In this document: positions 54,708-64,000 of the stretch, piece by piece
Layout: the number at the start of each line of letters is the position of its first letter
Numbering within the stretch: position 1 is the first letter of the stretch
NCBI GenBank assembly: GCA_021432605.1
Contig: MU271149.1
Location: 620,001 to 684,000, forward strand
Origin: Coniochaeta sp. PMI_546
Taxonomy: Eukaryota; Ascomycota; Sordariomycetes; Coniochaetales; Coniochaetaceae
Length of the DNA: 64,000 nt
Direction of reading: 5' to 3'
Program-made: the position numbers and the translations under genes
Notes under the pieces: model-generated
Databases searched by the model: none
The model's input: only the letters and a program-made list of their open reading frames with translations
What the model was told of the DNA's origin: nothing

Positions 54708-55520
54708 ATGGACGACCCTACACCTGGACACTTACTTCAATCCTCATCAAGACCCTCACCACAATCCTCACCATCGCCCTCGCACTCACCTTCGCCCTCA
54801 CCCTCCGCTGCATTCTCACCGTCTTCTCCCCCCACCACTCTTCAAGACGGTAGACGTGTCCCCCAAGCGGGTCTAGTAGCAGCCCAAGCCCTCCTAAACC
54901 ACAACCGCCGCGTAGAAGCCCGCTCCCGCTCCGCTGCGCCGCGGAAGAAGATGTCCATCCGCGACGCCGCCGCTAAATGGGGCGCCAGCAAGACCGCAGT
55001 AGCCCGGCATCTCAAGGCGCTGCTGGAGACCAACAAGCCCTTCGTGTCGGACAAGCCGCCCGGCCGGCCACGGGCTCTCACTCCATCAGAGGTACAAGCC
55101 CTGGCCGCGTTCTGCGTCTATCTGGCGCAGGGGAACTGCATGGGAAACATACCCCTCGTGCACAAGGCGGCTAACGAGTTGCGGGCGAGGCGGAGTCCGC
55201 CGATGGGGCCGTGCCATCGGCGGTGGGTGTGTCGGTGGTTGATGGAGAGGAAGGACCTGACGCTCAGAAATATCCCGCGGGCGGATGCGCAGTACCGGAT
55301 TGAGGGGAATGAGGAGGAGGTTGTGAAGGAGTTCTTGGACCGGTACTTTCGGGAGAAGATTGAGAAGGATAGTGCGGCGGTTGAGGGTAGGAGGGAGGCA
55401 CGGGGTGATCTAGTCGCATCAGGGGTTTCAGAAAGAACAGGTTCACCGCAACATCTGCCTCTAGACCCTCGGCTTGCAGGACAGGAGGAAAGAGGCGGGA
55501 GTCCTCACGAGCTTGGGTGA
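54708..55520 (+). CDS. HTH-psq/CENP-B-type DNA-binding protein, no DDE core
   Basis: Single exon, 270 aa from ATG at 54708 (ACCATGG context). A Ser/Pro-rich start is followed by a basic helix-turn-helix of the pipsqueak/CENP-B N type (RKKMSIRDAAAKWGASKTAVARHLK, about 86-108), an AT-hook-like PPGRPRALT, and a second HTH of the Tc5/CENP-B type (PSEVQALAAFCVYLAQGNC to RRWVCRWLMERKDLTLRN, about 130-190). This is the DNA-binding half of pogo/Fot-family transposases and of CENP-B. The DDE catalytic domain that would follow is absent: the protein ends after a charged helix and a disordered tail, and no DDE-like frame lies downstream. I see no terminal inverted repeats. It looks like a host protein derived from a transposase, perhaps a transcription or chromatin factor. 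Confidence 0.7.
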   Translation: MDDPTPGHLLQSSSRPSPQSSPSPSHSPSPSPSAAFSPSSPPTTLQDGRRVPQAGLVAAQALLNHNRRVEARSRSAAPRKKMSIRDAAAKWGASKTAVARHLKALLETNKPFVSDKPPGRPRALTPSEVQALAAFCVYLAQGNCMGNIPLVHKAANELRARRSPPMGPCHRRWVCRWLMERKDLTLRNIPRADAQYRIEGNEEEVVKEFLDRYFREKIEKDSAAVEGRREARGDLVASGVSERTGSPQHLPLDPRLAGQEERGGSPHELG

Positions 55521-55972
55521 CCTCCTGTCTTAAAGATTATATGGCGGGCTGGTCAGAGCTGCTTTAGTGCACATATCCTGTTCACAATTGGTACCTTAAG
55601 TATAAGGAGGCTGTTCAAAACCAACATAACCTGCCATCCACAACCGTGATCGACGATTTCGCCCTTTATGAGTCGTATTTGATTTGCTTGATCACTCGAT
55701 ATTGGATACCAGGCATGCTTGTCTAATTCTCTGGCTGCCCTTTTGGTGCTCCCGGAGAGTACTTTTATAATCCTGGTAATCTGTGACTCGACGTATCGGC
55801 AGGTCTATCAGAGAACAGCATAGACCGCAAGTACAGTAGCAACACTTCCGAGTATTCATAGGCTGAAGGCGAGACGTAGGGTTCATAAGACAAATCCAAT
55901 CAAAGCTACCTCCATGACCTGCATAACACCTGCGTAATTCCTCCCCCCTCTAGCCCCTAGTCCCTAAACCTC
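55521..55972. other. Convergent 3' region
   Basis: 452 bases between the HTH gene (+) and hrd3 (-). A GGTACCTTAAG word lies at about 55590. No gene or transposase remnant is visible. Confidence 0.55.
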
Positions 55973-58686
55973 TCAATGTCCCACACCCCCAGGCCCAGCA
56001 ATCCACTCCCACCCCTGAAGTCCATTCCCCGCCGGCTGCTGTCCCTGTCCCTGCGCCTGCTCCTGTACCACAGGCGCATTACCATTCCCTCCCACCGGCT
56101 GCTGCTGCTGCTGCCGCCGGACCTGCTGGACCTGCTGCCGCCTAGCATCCTCCTCCTCCCTCCTCGCCTGCGCCTGCCTCTGCTGCCGATACATGAGCAA
56201 GAAAACCAGCGCGGCCGCCAGCCCGACAATCGCCAGACTCTCAAAGATGCCGTCGTCGTCGACACCGCCGGCGATATCCCCGTCGCCCCCGGGCATTACG
56301 TCCTCGTAGTCCTCGTCGTACAGTTGCTCGTAGTAGCGCATGTCGTCATCGATAAAATTGGCTATCCATTCGCTCAGTGACCAATCTTTCTTCGGTGCTA
56401 GGGGACAAAACGTTAGCTGAAGCGACATGAAAGGCGGGGTTAAAGGTTTGCACACCTGGTTCGTCCCTAATCGAGTTGACGCGTCCATGTGTGAACGTAT
56501 TCCATGCACTCCTCGCCCGAAGCTTCAGGAGACTGAGAGTAACCGGTAGGTACGCCTCCTCGTTCGTCTCCAGCGCAGAGTCGTAGTAACGCTTAGCCAG
56601 GTGGAAGTCCTGGGTCAGACCGACGCCGTTCTCGTGCATCCAGCCCAGGTTGTACAGCGCCTGCGCGCTCTGCTGGTACTCCGCCGCACCGGCGTAGCAC
56701 ATGACCGCCTTGTCGACATCCGGGATCGTGCCGATACCTTCGAGGTAGTAATCGCCCATCTTGACCAGTGAGTCGATATTGCCTTGCTTCGACGACCGCG
56801 TCCAGTATATGAGTGCCAGGTCCGGGTCCTCGAGCAGTGCTGGCTTCTCCTTTCCGTTGGTCAGCCACAGCGGCAAGGGTAGCCGGGACTTGTCGGGATC
56901 GAGCATGTAGGCGACGTTGTTCTGCGCCTTCTCGTAGCCCTGCTCGGCCATGCCCAGATACTCAAGGAAGGCGAGTTCGTGATCCCCGTCTTCGTAGGCA
57001 ATGTTGGCCTCGGCCCACGACGACACTAGCGGTTCCGCCTTCTCGGCCACGTTCTTGTAGAATCCCGCAGCCGTACTGCAGGACTTCTCGCGGCCGACGC
57101 CTGCCAAGTTCATCTCGGCGAGATAGTAGAATGCTTCAAGGTTGCCGTAACGAGCAGCCAGTTCGAAGTAGTGGTTCGCATTCCCCAAGTCGTCCGCGTG
57201 CCCTTGGTCGAGGTAGAGCGCCCCGATCTGAACCTGCGCCGGTGCATAATCCTGATCAGCCGCGACTTTGAACAGCTCTGCCGCTCTGCCAACATTCTGC
57301 GGTACGCCATAGCCATGCAGCAGCATCAAGCCGAGGCCGTACTGAGACTGGGAGTCGGCAGATTGGATACCGCGGTCGAACCAGAACTTGGCCCTCTCGA
57401 AGTCGATATCGACCCCGTCGCCTCTGAGGTACATTCGTCCTAAGTAACCGGCCGCCTTGCCAGCCATCTTGTCAAGGCCGTGTTTGTAGGTTTCCACCAC
57501 CCGGCCCTTCTTCCAGTATTTGGAGGTCACCATATAGAAATACTTCCTCGCCAGATCATAGTCTTGCTCCAGGCCCCTCTGTCCGTCATAATATATCCGT
57601 CCGAGGTTGAAAGCTGCTTTGAAGTCGCCCTTCTGGGATATAAGGTCCCAGTATTCGATAATGTCGTCTATCGACGCGTAGGCACCAGAGTTGGGATGTG
57701 TCTGCTTGGCGTTCATACCGGCGCTTGAGACGCTAGCTCCTTCGCCGTACACACCTCCCGTCTCGTCCGCGATGCGGTACGCCTCCTGCACCCAGCTCAT
57801 ACCGCCCGGCGGGCCTGACCGGTACCATGCCACAGCCTTGTCCGCTACACGCTTGTAGTACTTGACAGCGGTCTCGCAGCTCTTAGTCGTGCCGATCCCG
57901 CTGTGGTGCCGATGGGCGACGGTCATCTCGGCCCTCGTGTTCCCTTGCATCGCGGCGAAGGTGTAGTAGAGAAGCGCCCTGGCCTGGTCGCGCTCCACGG
58001 CCCCGCCTATGCCGGTCGAGTACATGAATCCCAGCATGTGCTGCGCCGAGCTGTTGCCGTCGACAGTAGCCAGCTGGTGGTAGTAGTCGAAGGCGGCCTT
58101 GAAGTTCTTGGGGTGGGTGAAGTTGCCGTAGAAGTTCATCTGCGCCAGCACGAAGAGGGCATCGGAGCTGTTCACTTGTGCGAGGCGCTCGAGCGTTCTG
58201 ACTCCTTCGAGGAGCGGGCCGGTTATTGTGCTGGTCTGTTTTGCGTGTTCGGCTGGGGGGGGAGGGGTGCTGATTCGGAAGCTTGGGACGGCTTTCAGGG
58301 CGTAGCTGAGAGCAGTGCCAATGAGGCCGCTTTGTTTTCGTCTCCGGTGTTGCAATGGTGGGTAGACCCTCCTCAAGTTGGACACTACATGGTCAACCGC
58401 ATCGTGGCCTAAGAGACCCGTCAGTGAATCGAAGTCCCGCTGGACCGGTTAGTGCTAGCCATGGCCATACGTTCTACATGCTCTCTGAGCCCCGTCGTGG
58501 AGCCGTACGGTGTTGTCGTTTCACCCCTTGCATCCCGATCGGTCGCAGTATCCTCTCGCGTCTCGGCGTTAGTCAGACTGAGAGCCTGCAGAAGAACTGT
58601 AGAAGAACATGTCAGCGGCCGGCGCAAACAGACGACTCTGGATCGCTCAGACGCTCACCAATAAACAACAAGGAAAGACGCCTCAT
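55973..58686 (-). CDS. hrd3: ERAD ubiquitin-ligase subunit Hrd3 (SEL1L)
   Basis: Model: complement(join(55973..56397,56456..58408,58471..58596,58659..58686)), 843 aa. The 28-nt first exon and the next exon give the signal peptide MRRLSLLFIVLLQALSLTNA; later joins are EHVER-HDAVDHVVSNLRRVYP and RDEP-APKKDWSLSEW. The lumenal part (about 100-700) is a long array of Sel1-type TPR repeats, e.g. AQHMLGFMYSTGIGG, AAFNLGRIYYDGQ, AAGYLGRMYLRGDG, SQYGLGLMLLHGYGV and ALYNLGWMHENGVG. One membrane helix follows (about 752-769, SLAIVGLAAALVFLLMY), then a Gln-rich cytosolic tail. Hrd3 receives misfolded glycoproteins in the ER lumen and hands them to the E3 ligase Hrd1. A longer frame within exon 3 starts at GTG (58385), so the spliced 5' model is preferred. 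Confidence 0.94.
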
Positions 58687-59190
58687 GATGGGCTATTGCG
58701 GGGGCAAATGATATCCGCACAGACTCTTCATGTCATAACATGCGTAGGTGAGGTTGGGAGGAGGATTATCGTGGCATGACGGCAGTTGTGGTGGTTGAAT
58801 GAGCCAAGCGTGTGCTGAGGAGCTGCTTTCCTTTGATACCAGCTGTCCAGTTCGGCTGGAGCTGCACGTAATGACGCTGCGAGGATCCCAGCTCAGGTAC
58901 AGGTCAGCTTCCGTTAGCGGCCGTTATGCCGAAGTTGTACTCGTACTCTGATTGGCCAGAACTTCTGTCCGTTTTGGCCCGCCAAAAAATGATGATCCGG
59001 GACAGCATCGCATGGAGACAGAGGACGGGAGTTATAGATCAAATCGCGATATATTTGAAGACTGTCTTTTGATTGATATCACTGACTCTGTCACTCACAC
59101 TACTGGACGAATCTAGCCTCACGGTGTCCAAGGCGCGATTCCCCCAGCTCCGATCTAGCAGACTCAGCCAAGACTTTACTCCCCCTCAAG
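58687..59190. promoter_or_regulatory. Divergent promoter region, hrd3 / WD-repeat gene
   Basis: 504 bases between divergent starts. hrd3 is usually induced by the unfolded-protein response in fungi, but I could not point to a convincing UPRE here. Confidence 0.45.
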
Positions 59191-60418
59191 ATGTATCTCC
59201 TCAATTGCACAGACACCTACCAATACCGGGGTGAAGAGGGCATTTATGTGCTCGATCTCATCCCTCTTTCATCTGGGCTTGCAGCAACTGCCTCAGATCA
59301 AACACTTTCCCTATTTGACCCAACCCGCTTGAGCCATGGACCATCGAACAGGATACGAACAGACCATGGAAACCTTGCGGTTGCGAGGGCATACAGTGCT
59401 GCGGACTCAATACTGGCCACGACGGGAGAGAATGGTGTGGTGTCGTTGTGGGATTTAAGACTGGACCCGTCAAAGGCATCTGTCATGCGGCTCGAGGGTA
59501 TGAACCTTACCAACGGAGCATTTCATCTCATACCGGCTAACGTTGAGACAGGTAACCAAATAAGTCTAATGTCGCTGGCCTGCTCCAGCTCTTTATTTAC
59601 AGTGGCTGCCGGAACGGAGCTGGCAGAGGTGGAACGTCAGGCCTCAGTGTTGATATGGTCTGTATGCATTCGATCGACAAGCTTTTTGGACACAAACTCA
59701 TAATATGCATCCAGGGACATAAGATCAGGCTCAGCGCCTCGGATACAATACAATGAGATCCACAGTGATGATGTGACTGAAGTAGGGCTCATCACACATA
59801 GGTTTCTTTCGAGCACTAACATTCTTCAGTTAAACTTCCACCCGAGCGACCCAAATATCCTGCTGTCCGGTTCTACAGATGGACTGGTCAACATAAGTGA
59901 CACCAGGATAACAGACGAAGACGAAGTCGTGATCACAGCCTTCAACCACGGCTCGGTCCACAAAGCAGGATTCCTAAACGACACGGAGCTCTTCGTAATC
60001 AGCCACGATGAGAAGTTCGCTCTTTACAGCATGGCCCAGAGCGAGGAAGAGAAGGGTTCTGCGACGCTCGACTTGGGAGACATCAGAGAGGTCCTCGGAT
60101 GCCAGTATGTTGCCAACATATTTGCCAAGCCGAGTGGTGTGGAGGCCATTATAGGTGCCGGATCCCAAGAGTAAGTTCCAATGTCTCGCAGCATATCTTG
60201 CAACAATTGTAGCTAACACATCCACAAGTCAAGAGATGTTCCGGATGATCCATCTCTCCAAGCTTGGAGAGAGTTGGGCCTTGGACAAAAACTCGATCGT
60301 CGGGTTCCCTGGCAGCCATGGTTCTGAATTAGTGCGCAGCTTCTCTTTCTTCCCCGGCCAGGATATCGTATTCACAGCTGGAGAAGACGGAGCTATCAAG
60401 GGTTGGCGACCAAGCTGA
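59191..60418 (+). CDS. WD-repeat protein, WDR89-like
   Basis: Model: join(59191..59657,59715..59781,59830..60170,60229..60418), 354 aa, all phases consistent. Exon joins give VLIW-DIRSGSAPR, DVTE-LNFHPSDPN and GSQ-DQEMFRMIHL. WD-type blades: DLIPLSSGLAATASDQTLSLFD, ILATTGENGVVSLWDLR, FTVAAG to ASVLIWDIR, NFHPSDPNILLSGSTDGLVNISD, and FSFFPGQDIVFTAGEDGAIKGW at the very end. The length (350-400) and blade spacing match the WDR89 family, a poorly known seven-blade propeller without enzyme activity. It probably works as a scaffold; partners are unknown. Its stop lies 197 bases from the convergent FRG1-like gene. Confidence 0.82.
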
Positions 60419-60615
60419 GGGTGCGCTTTGGGATGATAATCTCTGTCATAGCCCTATCGACCTTTGCCACGAGGCCCCTATTGATACCCTGCATTAGCGG
60501 ACTAAAGTCCAAGTTAACTTCAATGAAGCTCATGCTCACCGTGCAAAGCCAAGCCGGGATGACTGACGGACTTGTTTCCATCTTTCCCGCGGTGAAGCAC
60601 TAGATCGCAATGTCT

Positions 60616-61473
60616 TCAACCATACTTGTCGTGCTTGTTCTTGGTCTTCAAATCCAATAATACTTCATGATAGTCACCCTCTCTCCGCGCCTTTTTCAAC
60701 CGCTTGACCTCGTCATCCTCCAATTTGCGACCGACAGCCTCCTCTAGCTGACTCCTGCTAACCTTCTGCAATGCCTTCTCCTCCTTGGCTGCCTTGTTCC
60801 TTGGCTTGAACCGGGCTTGCATACGGATATGCAGCGTGGTATCAAGGCCCGTTTCTGTGGCGTCGCCACGCACCTCAGGAGCCGCATTCCCTTTAGAAGA
60901 TGAGGACTCCTTGACGGTTAGATATGTATCGCGCAAAGTCTGTATCTGGAATGTGCCTGGTTTCTCGGCGGCTTCGGTGAGATTAAAAGTTTCGAGTGGT
61001 GATACTGCTTCTGATGTTGCGGAGAAGATGCCGAATTTATCGCAACTCAGGTATCTACGACCAATATCAGCAACATTGCAGCAAAATCGAAATAGTTTAC
61101 TGAGGTTAACCTACTTCCCGTGATGTGACTTGAAGCGATAGTGTTCTGTCCCGGGGATCTTGCTCGTTACCCATACCTGCCGGACGTCGTGCGGTTCGGC
61201 GCTCGAGGGGTTGCCATCGACGATATTCTCAATCGGGATGGTAAAAACCTTGCCCGTGACATCGCAGGATAGGGCCGAGGGCGGTGATGTCGGAAGGACA
61301 AACATGGTAGGTCCTGATATGTCTGTCACGACGTCGGCGGACAGCCAGCTGTCGTCGTTCTCGATATCCTCCTCCGTCCTAGCTGCCTTCGACTTGGCCT
61401 CATCGTCGCCTCCCTCTGTGCGCTTTCGCTTCTTGACCTTCTTATCTCCTTTGAAGGTAAGTGGTTTGACCAT
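60616..61473 (-). CDS. FRG1: FRG1-like nuclear RNA-associated protein
   Basis: Model: complement(join(60616..61054,61115..61473)), 265 aa; the intron joins KSHHGK to YLSCDKFGIFSATSEA. The N terminus is Lys-rich (MVKPLTFKGDKKVKKRKR), a nuclear/nucleolar signal. The beta-trefoil FRG1 domain runs from about 42 to 190 (DSWLSADVVTDISGPTMFVLP, EHYRFKSHHGKYLSCDKFGIF, TFQIQTLRDTYLTVKE, LHIRMQARFKP). The basic C-terminal helix includes KVSRSQLEEAVGRKLEDDEV. Human FRG1 associates with spliceosomal complexes, RNA and actin; the fungal role is unclear but likely in RNA processing. Confidence 0.88.
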
Positions 61474-61768
61474 GTTGGCGTTCCTGTGACTGTGACGTCG
61501 ATCTGTTTAATGTCTTCAATCAGGAGGCAGAATTGGACACTGATTGGATGTCCAGCAACTTCGAGCTGTGACGTTGAAGTCCTTATCGCGATAAGAGCTG
61601 CCCCTCTTGGCTTTTCCTTCTCTAGCAGGTGGTAAGGTACCTAGGCCATAAGTCAACACAAACGGCGGCTTCCGTCGGCTGTCGATCTTCGTTATATCCC
61701 CCTTACACAGACCACGATCAGTCTTGCCGTTATTACACAAATTTAATCCTTCTGTCTCAAATGGGAAG
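61474..61768. promoter_or_regulatory. Divergent promoter, FRG1-like / dioxygenase-like
   Basis: 295 bases between divergent start codons. An AAGGTACCTAGG word lies at about 61633. No other element is assigned. Confidence 0.5.
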
Positions 61769-63018
61769 ATGGCGCCTCTTGCTCAAGCTGTGACTGTGTC
61801 GTTAAACGATCTGAAAAATGGTAAGCGTCACTCAGGGGTGTACAGACGGGTGCCAAGACCAGCCTGACAGCTGGCTAACAGATCCCAGGGACGGTGTCGT
61901 TTGAAGCTCTTCAAGAAGCGTTCGGACCGGACTCACTGGGAATCCTGGTTGTGAAGGATGTTCCTGCTGAGTTTGCTGAACTGCGACTCCGGCTGTTGTC
62001 CTACTCATCCTATCTCGGGAACTTGCCCAAGGAAACACTTGGTACAGTAACCCCGTGACCGTGCTGAACTAACGCACTCGCTAACTGCCGACCAGACCAA
62101 CTGGAGAATGAGAAGGCCAAATATCTCACCGGCTGGTCTTTGGGTAAAGAAACTCTCAAAAATGGCCAAGTGGACACACTGAAGGGCTCATTCTACGCCA
62201 ACTGCGCCTTCTACGTTGACCCTTCTCTCTCTTGCGCAGCTCCCACCCCTGAGTTCAATCAGGATAATTTCCCAGAGTACCTCTCCCCCAACATCTGGCC
62301 TGATGGCCAGACTCTCCCAGGCTTCAAAGAGGCGTTCGAGGACCTTTGCCGTCTGATAATAGACGTTGCTGTCCTCGTCGCCCATGCCTGTGATAGGTTC
62401 GCCGAGAAGGAAATCCCAGGTTATCCCAAGGCCTACCTGGAGCGCATGGTCAGTACCTCGACCACAACCAAGGCCCGTCTCCTGCACTACTTCCCCGAAG
62501 AGCGCACGAGTGAACCAGTTCCCACCAAAGCTGCCGAGATAGCAAACGGCACCAGCGACGAGGACGACTGGTGTGCCACCCACCTTGACCACGGCTGTCT
62601 AACAGGTCTAACATCCGCCATGTTCGTCGACGAGTCAAAATCCTCACCCGTCGCACCCAAATTCACGCCCTCCTCCAACCCTGTGCTCGCACCACTCGAA
62701 GAACTCCCTACCTCCCCGGACCCAGCGGCAGGGCTATACATCAAGTCGCGCACCGGCGAGACGGTGCAGGTCAAGATCCCGCGGGACTGCATCGCGTTCC
62801 AGACCGGCGAGGCGTTGGAGCGGATCACCGGAGGGAAATTTAAGGCCGTGCCGCATTTCGTCCGCGGGGCGCGGGCGAATATGAGCGACGGCAGGATTGC
62901 GCGGAACACGCTTGCTGTGTTTACGCAACCAAATCTCGGGGAGGAAGTGGACAGGGAGCAGCATATTACTTTTGGAGAGTTTGCTAGGGGGATTGTGGCG
63001 AAGAATACTGTCTCGTAG
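61769..63018 (+). CDS. 2-oxoglutarate/Fe(II) dioxygenase-like protein
   Basis: Model: join(61769..61820,61889..62041,62096..63018), 375 aa. Exon 1 starts MAPLAQAVTVSLNDLKN. Two acceptors compete for exon 2: the CAG at 61880-61882 leads to an early stop, while the CCAG six bases further gives GTVSFEALQEAFGPDSLGILVVKDVPAEF, so 61889 is used. The protein has the isopenicillin-N-synthase-type layout: an N-terminal GILVVKDVP segment, AFYVDPS, the iron ligands His and Asp in CATHLDHGCLTGL (about 254-256), a distal His in KAVPHFVRG (about 330), and the 2OG-binding Arg in DGRIARNTLAVFTQP. A low-complexity insert sits between the HxD and the distal His. It is likely an oxidase acting on a small molecule; the substrate is not readable and no biosynthetic neighbour supports a pathway. 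Confidence 0.82.
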
Positions 63019-63560
63019 ATGCTAGATAGACTCAAGTCTAAATACCTCTCACTTGCACGTATATCGATAAGTAGGAGAGGCGATACTGCAGGTCGACAAT
63101 TCGGGATTAGATGATAGCAGGTGCACGCTAGCAAGATCACCGAATAAAAGTCCAAGAAAGAAGAACATGTACAACATCAGAGATTTCCCGGTGGTCACCC
63201 ACCCGAGTACTAGCCTGACGATAGTAGATCTCGTCTGTAGGATCTGGGGGGTCTGGAACTGGCCTGTTTGGGGTCAGAAATGGCAGCCTCGGATCTCGAA
63301 GGCCGGGCCATTAGAGGTCACTCCATCTGTTAATGTTTTCTATGACACACACACTCAATATAGAGCCTATTAGAAGGCCAGGCATAGAGACAGTCTTTGG
63401 TACCTTATATGTTGCGAACTCGGCGCATGACATTTACGTCTTGTAGTCGTAACAAACAGCCCTGTTGTTGATATGGCTATGCCAACGCCAGACCCGTTTC
63501 ATCGGACAGCACCGACCACACCGCTCTACGATAACATTAACTCGGTACTAATAAAACAGA
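63019..63560. other. Intergenic, dioxygenase 3' flank
   Basis: About 540 bases with the presumed 3' UTR. No gene seen. Confidence 0.5.
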
Positions 63561-64000
63561 TCCTTTAGTTCGACTACAGGTTATCTAGCACTAGCGTAGC
63601 ATCTCTCTAATACTCTCTCTCTATTCTACTCGCCTCGCCCCAATCCTTCTCAGCCTTTAGAACCAGTTTGCGGAGCCGCTTATATAGTCTTCAAGCTCCT
63701 TTCTTCGCTCAAGGTCCTCGGGGCTAGTTAACTCGAGGCCCTCGATAATAAGCTTGAACCTGGCTATATTATCTCGATCCGTAGGCTTGCTAGGGAGGTC
63801 GATATAGATGGTCTCGATCTCCTATTTGGTAATGGGGACTGGGACCTCGTAATTGACGGTAGTGGTTTTGGATATTATGGACTGCGGTTACGATGGGAGG
63901 TTAGCGGCGCAATAGCTTCCTAGTATTAGAGGGTGCTACTTGCCTGGTATTCCTATTTGACTGACTGGCTTGGAGTAGTTGATTCGGTTGACGGATGGAA
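63560..64000 (-). other. Decayed element-like sequence at the window edge
   Basis: The composition changes here: TA, CTA and TAG words become frequent, as in sequence exposed to RIP. On the minus strand a coding-like fragment reads YEVPVPITK, IYIDLPSKPTDRDNIARF and IEGLELTSPEDLERRKELE. I cannot assign a family. It looks like the edge of an old repeat, broken in several places, continuing beyond base 64000. Confidence 0.4.

Noticed and set aside
1-64000. Search for tRNA, rRNA, CRISPR arrays and complete transposons
   Set aside because: No cloverleaf with A/B boxes, rRNA core, spaced repeat array, or element with paired ends was recognised by eye; a tRNAscan or repeat search could still find one.

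Overview
The window is nuclear DNA of a filamentous ascomycete (Pezizomycotina, most likely a Sordariomycete). Genes carry short introns (about 54-95 nt, one of 233 nt) with GTRNGY donors and CTAAC-type branch sites. The gene set is fungal (IQGAP, CENP-U/Ame1, Gup1, GH76, a GPI mucin, Arp1-like amidase, a PPxY membrane adaptor), and core genes are separated by 0.3-2.7 kb of non-coding DNA. The lineage call comes from protein resemblance recalled from memory, not from a search.

Layout. 1-1155: 3' part of an MFS transporter. 2273-7352 (-): IQGAP with 14 IQ motifs. 8134-10001 (+): IMP dehydrogenase. 10365-13190 (-): kinetochore Ame1/CENP-U with a repeated SP motif. 13871-14912 (-): LicD-type transferase with a 10-nt micro-exon. 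17251-18427 (+): KDEL/HDEL receptor with an unusually long acidic tail. 18.3-23.8 kb: a relic island holding a CmcJ-like remnant and a multi-exon amidase pseudogene, bounded by a second, decayed copy of the receptor gene's 3' end in the same orientation. 24260-26097 (-): secreted type-B carboxylesterase. 26.1-28.7 kb: gene-poor. 28763-29981 (+): single-pass Apple/PAN-like surface protein. 30507-32300 (-): GH76 mannanase-like enzyme. 33675-35785 (-): Gup1 MBOAT. 36627-37905 (-): Ser/Thr-rich GPI protein.

40547-41526 (+): TFIIS. 41876-43219 (-) and 43541-45106 (+): a divergent pair, cysteine synthase Cys12-like and the NDUFAF7/MidA methyltransferase, both probably mitochondrial. 46191-46892 (+): conserved acidic protein. 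47299-47995 (-): small membrane protein with PPxY motifs. 49273-50184 (-): Sfr1/Mei5 recombination factor. 50.2-52.9 kb: gene-poor. 52897-54230 (+): single-pass protein with a 15-bp minisatellite. 54708-55520 (+): HTH-psq/CENP-B-type DNA-binding protein without a transposase core. 55973-58686 (-): Hrd3 of ERAD. 59191-60418 (+): WD-repeat (WDR89-like). 60616-61473 (-): FRG1-like. 61769-63018 (+): 2OG-Fe(II) dioxygenase-like. 63.5-64 kb: decayed element-like sequence.

Several genes share the secretory and surface route: HDEL retrieval (Erd2), ER quality control (Hrd3), GPI-lipid remodelling (Gup1), GH76, the GPI mucin, the LicD glycan transferase and the PPxY adaptor. They are not arranged as a cluster and I infer no joint regulation. 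I did not find a convincing new system. The points most worth a second look are the receptor-tail duplication around the relic island, the tailed HDEL receptor, the orphan HTH-psq/CENP-B protein and the Ame1 repeat array.
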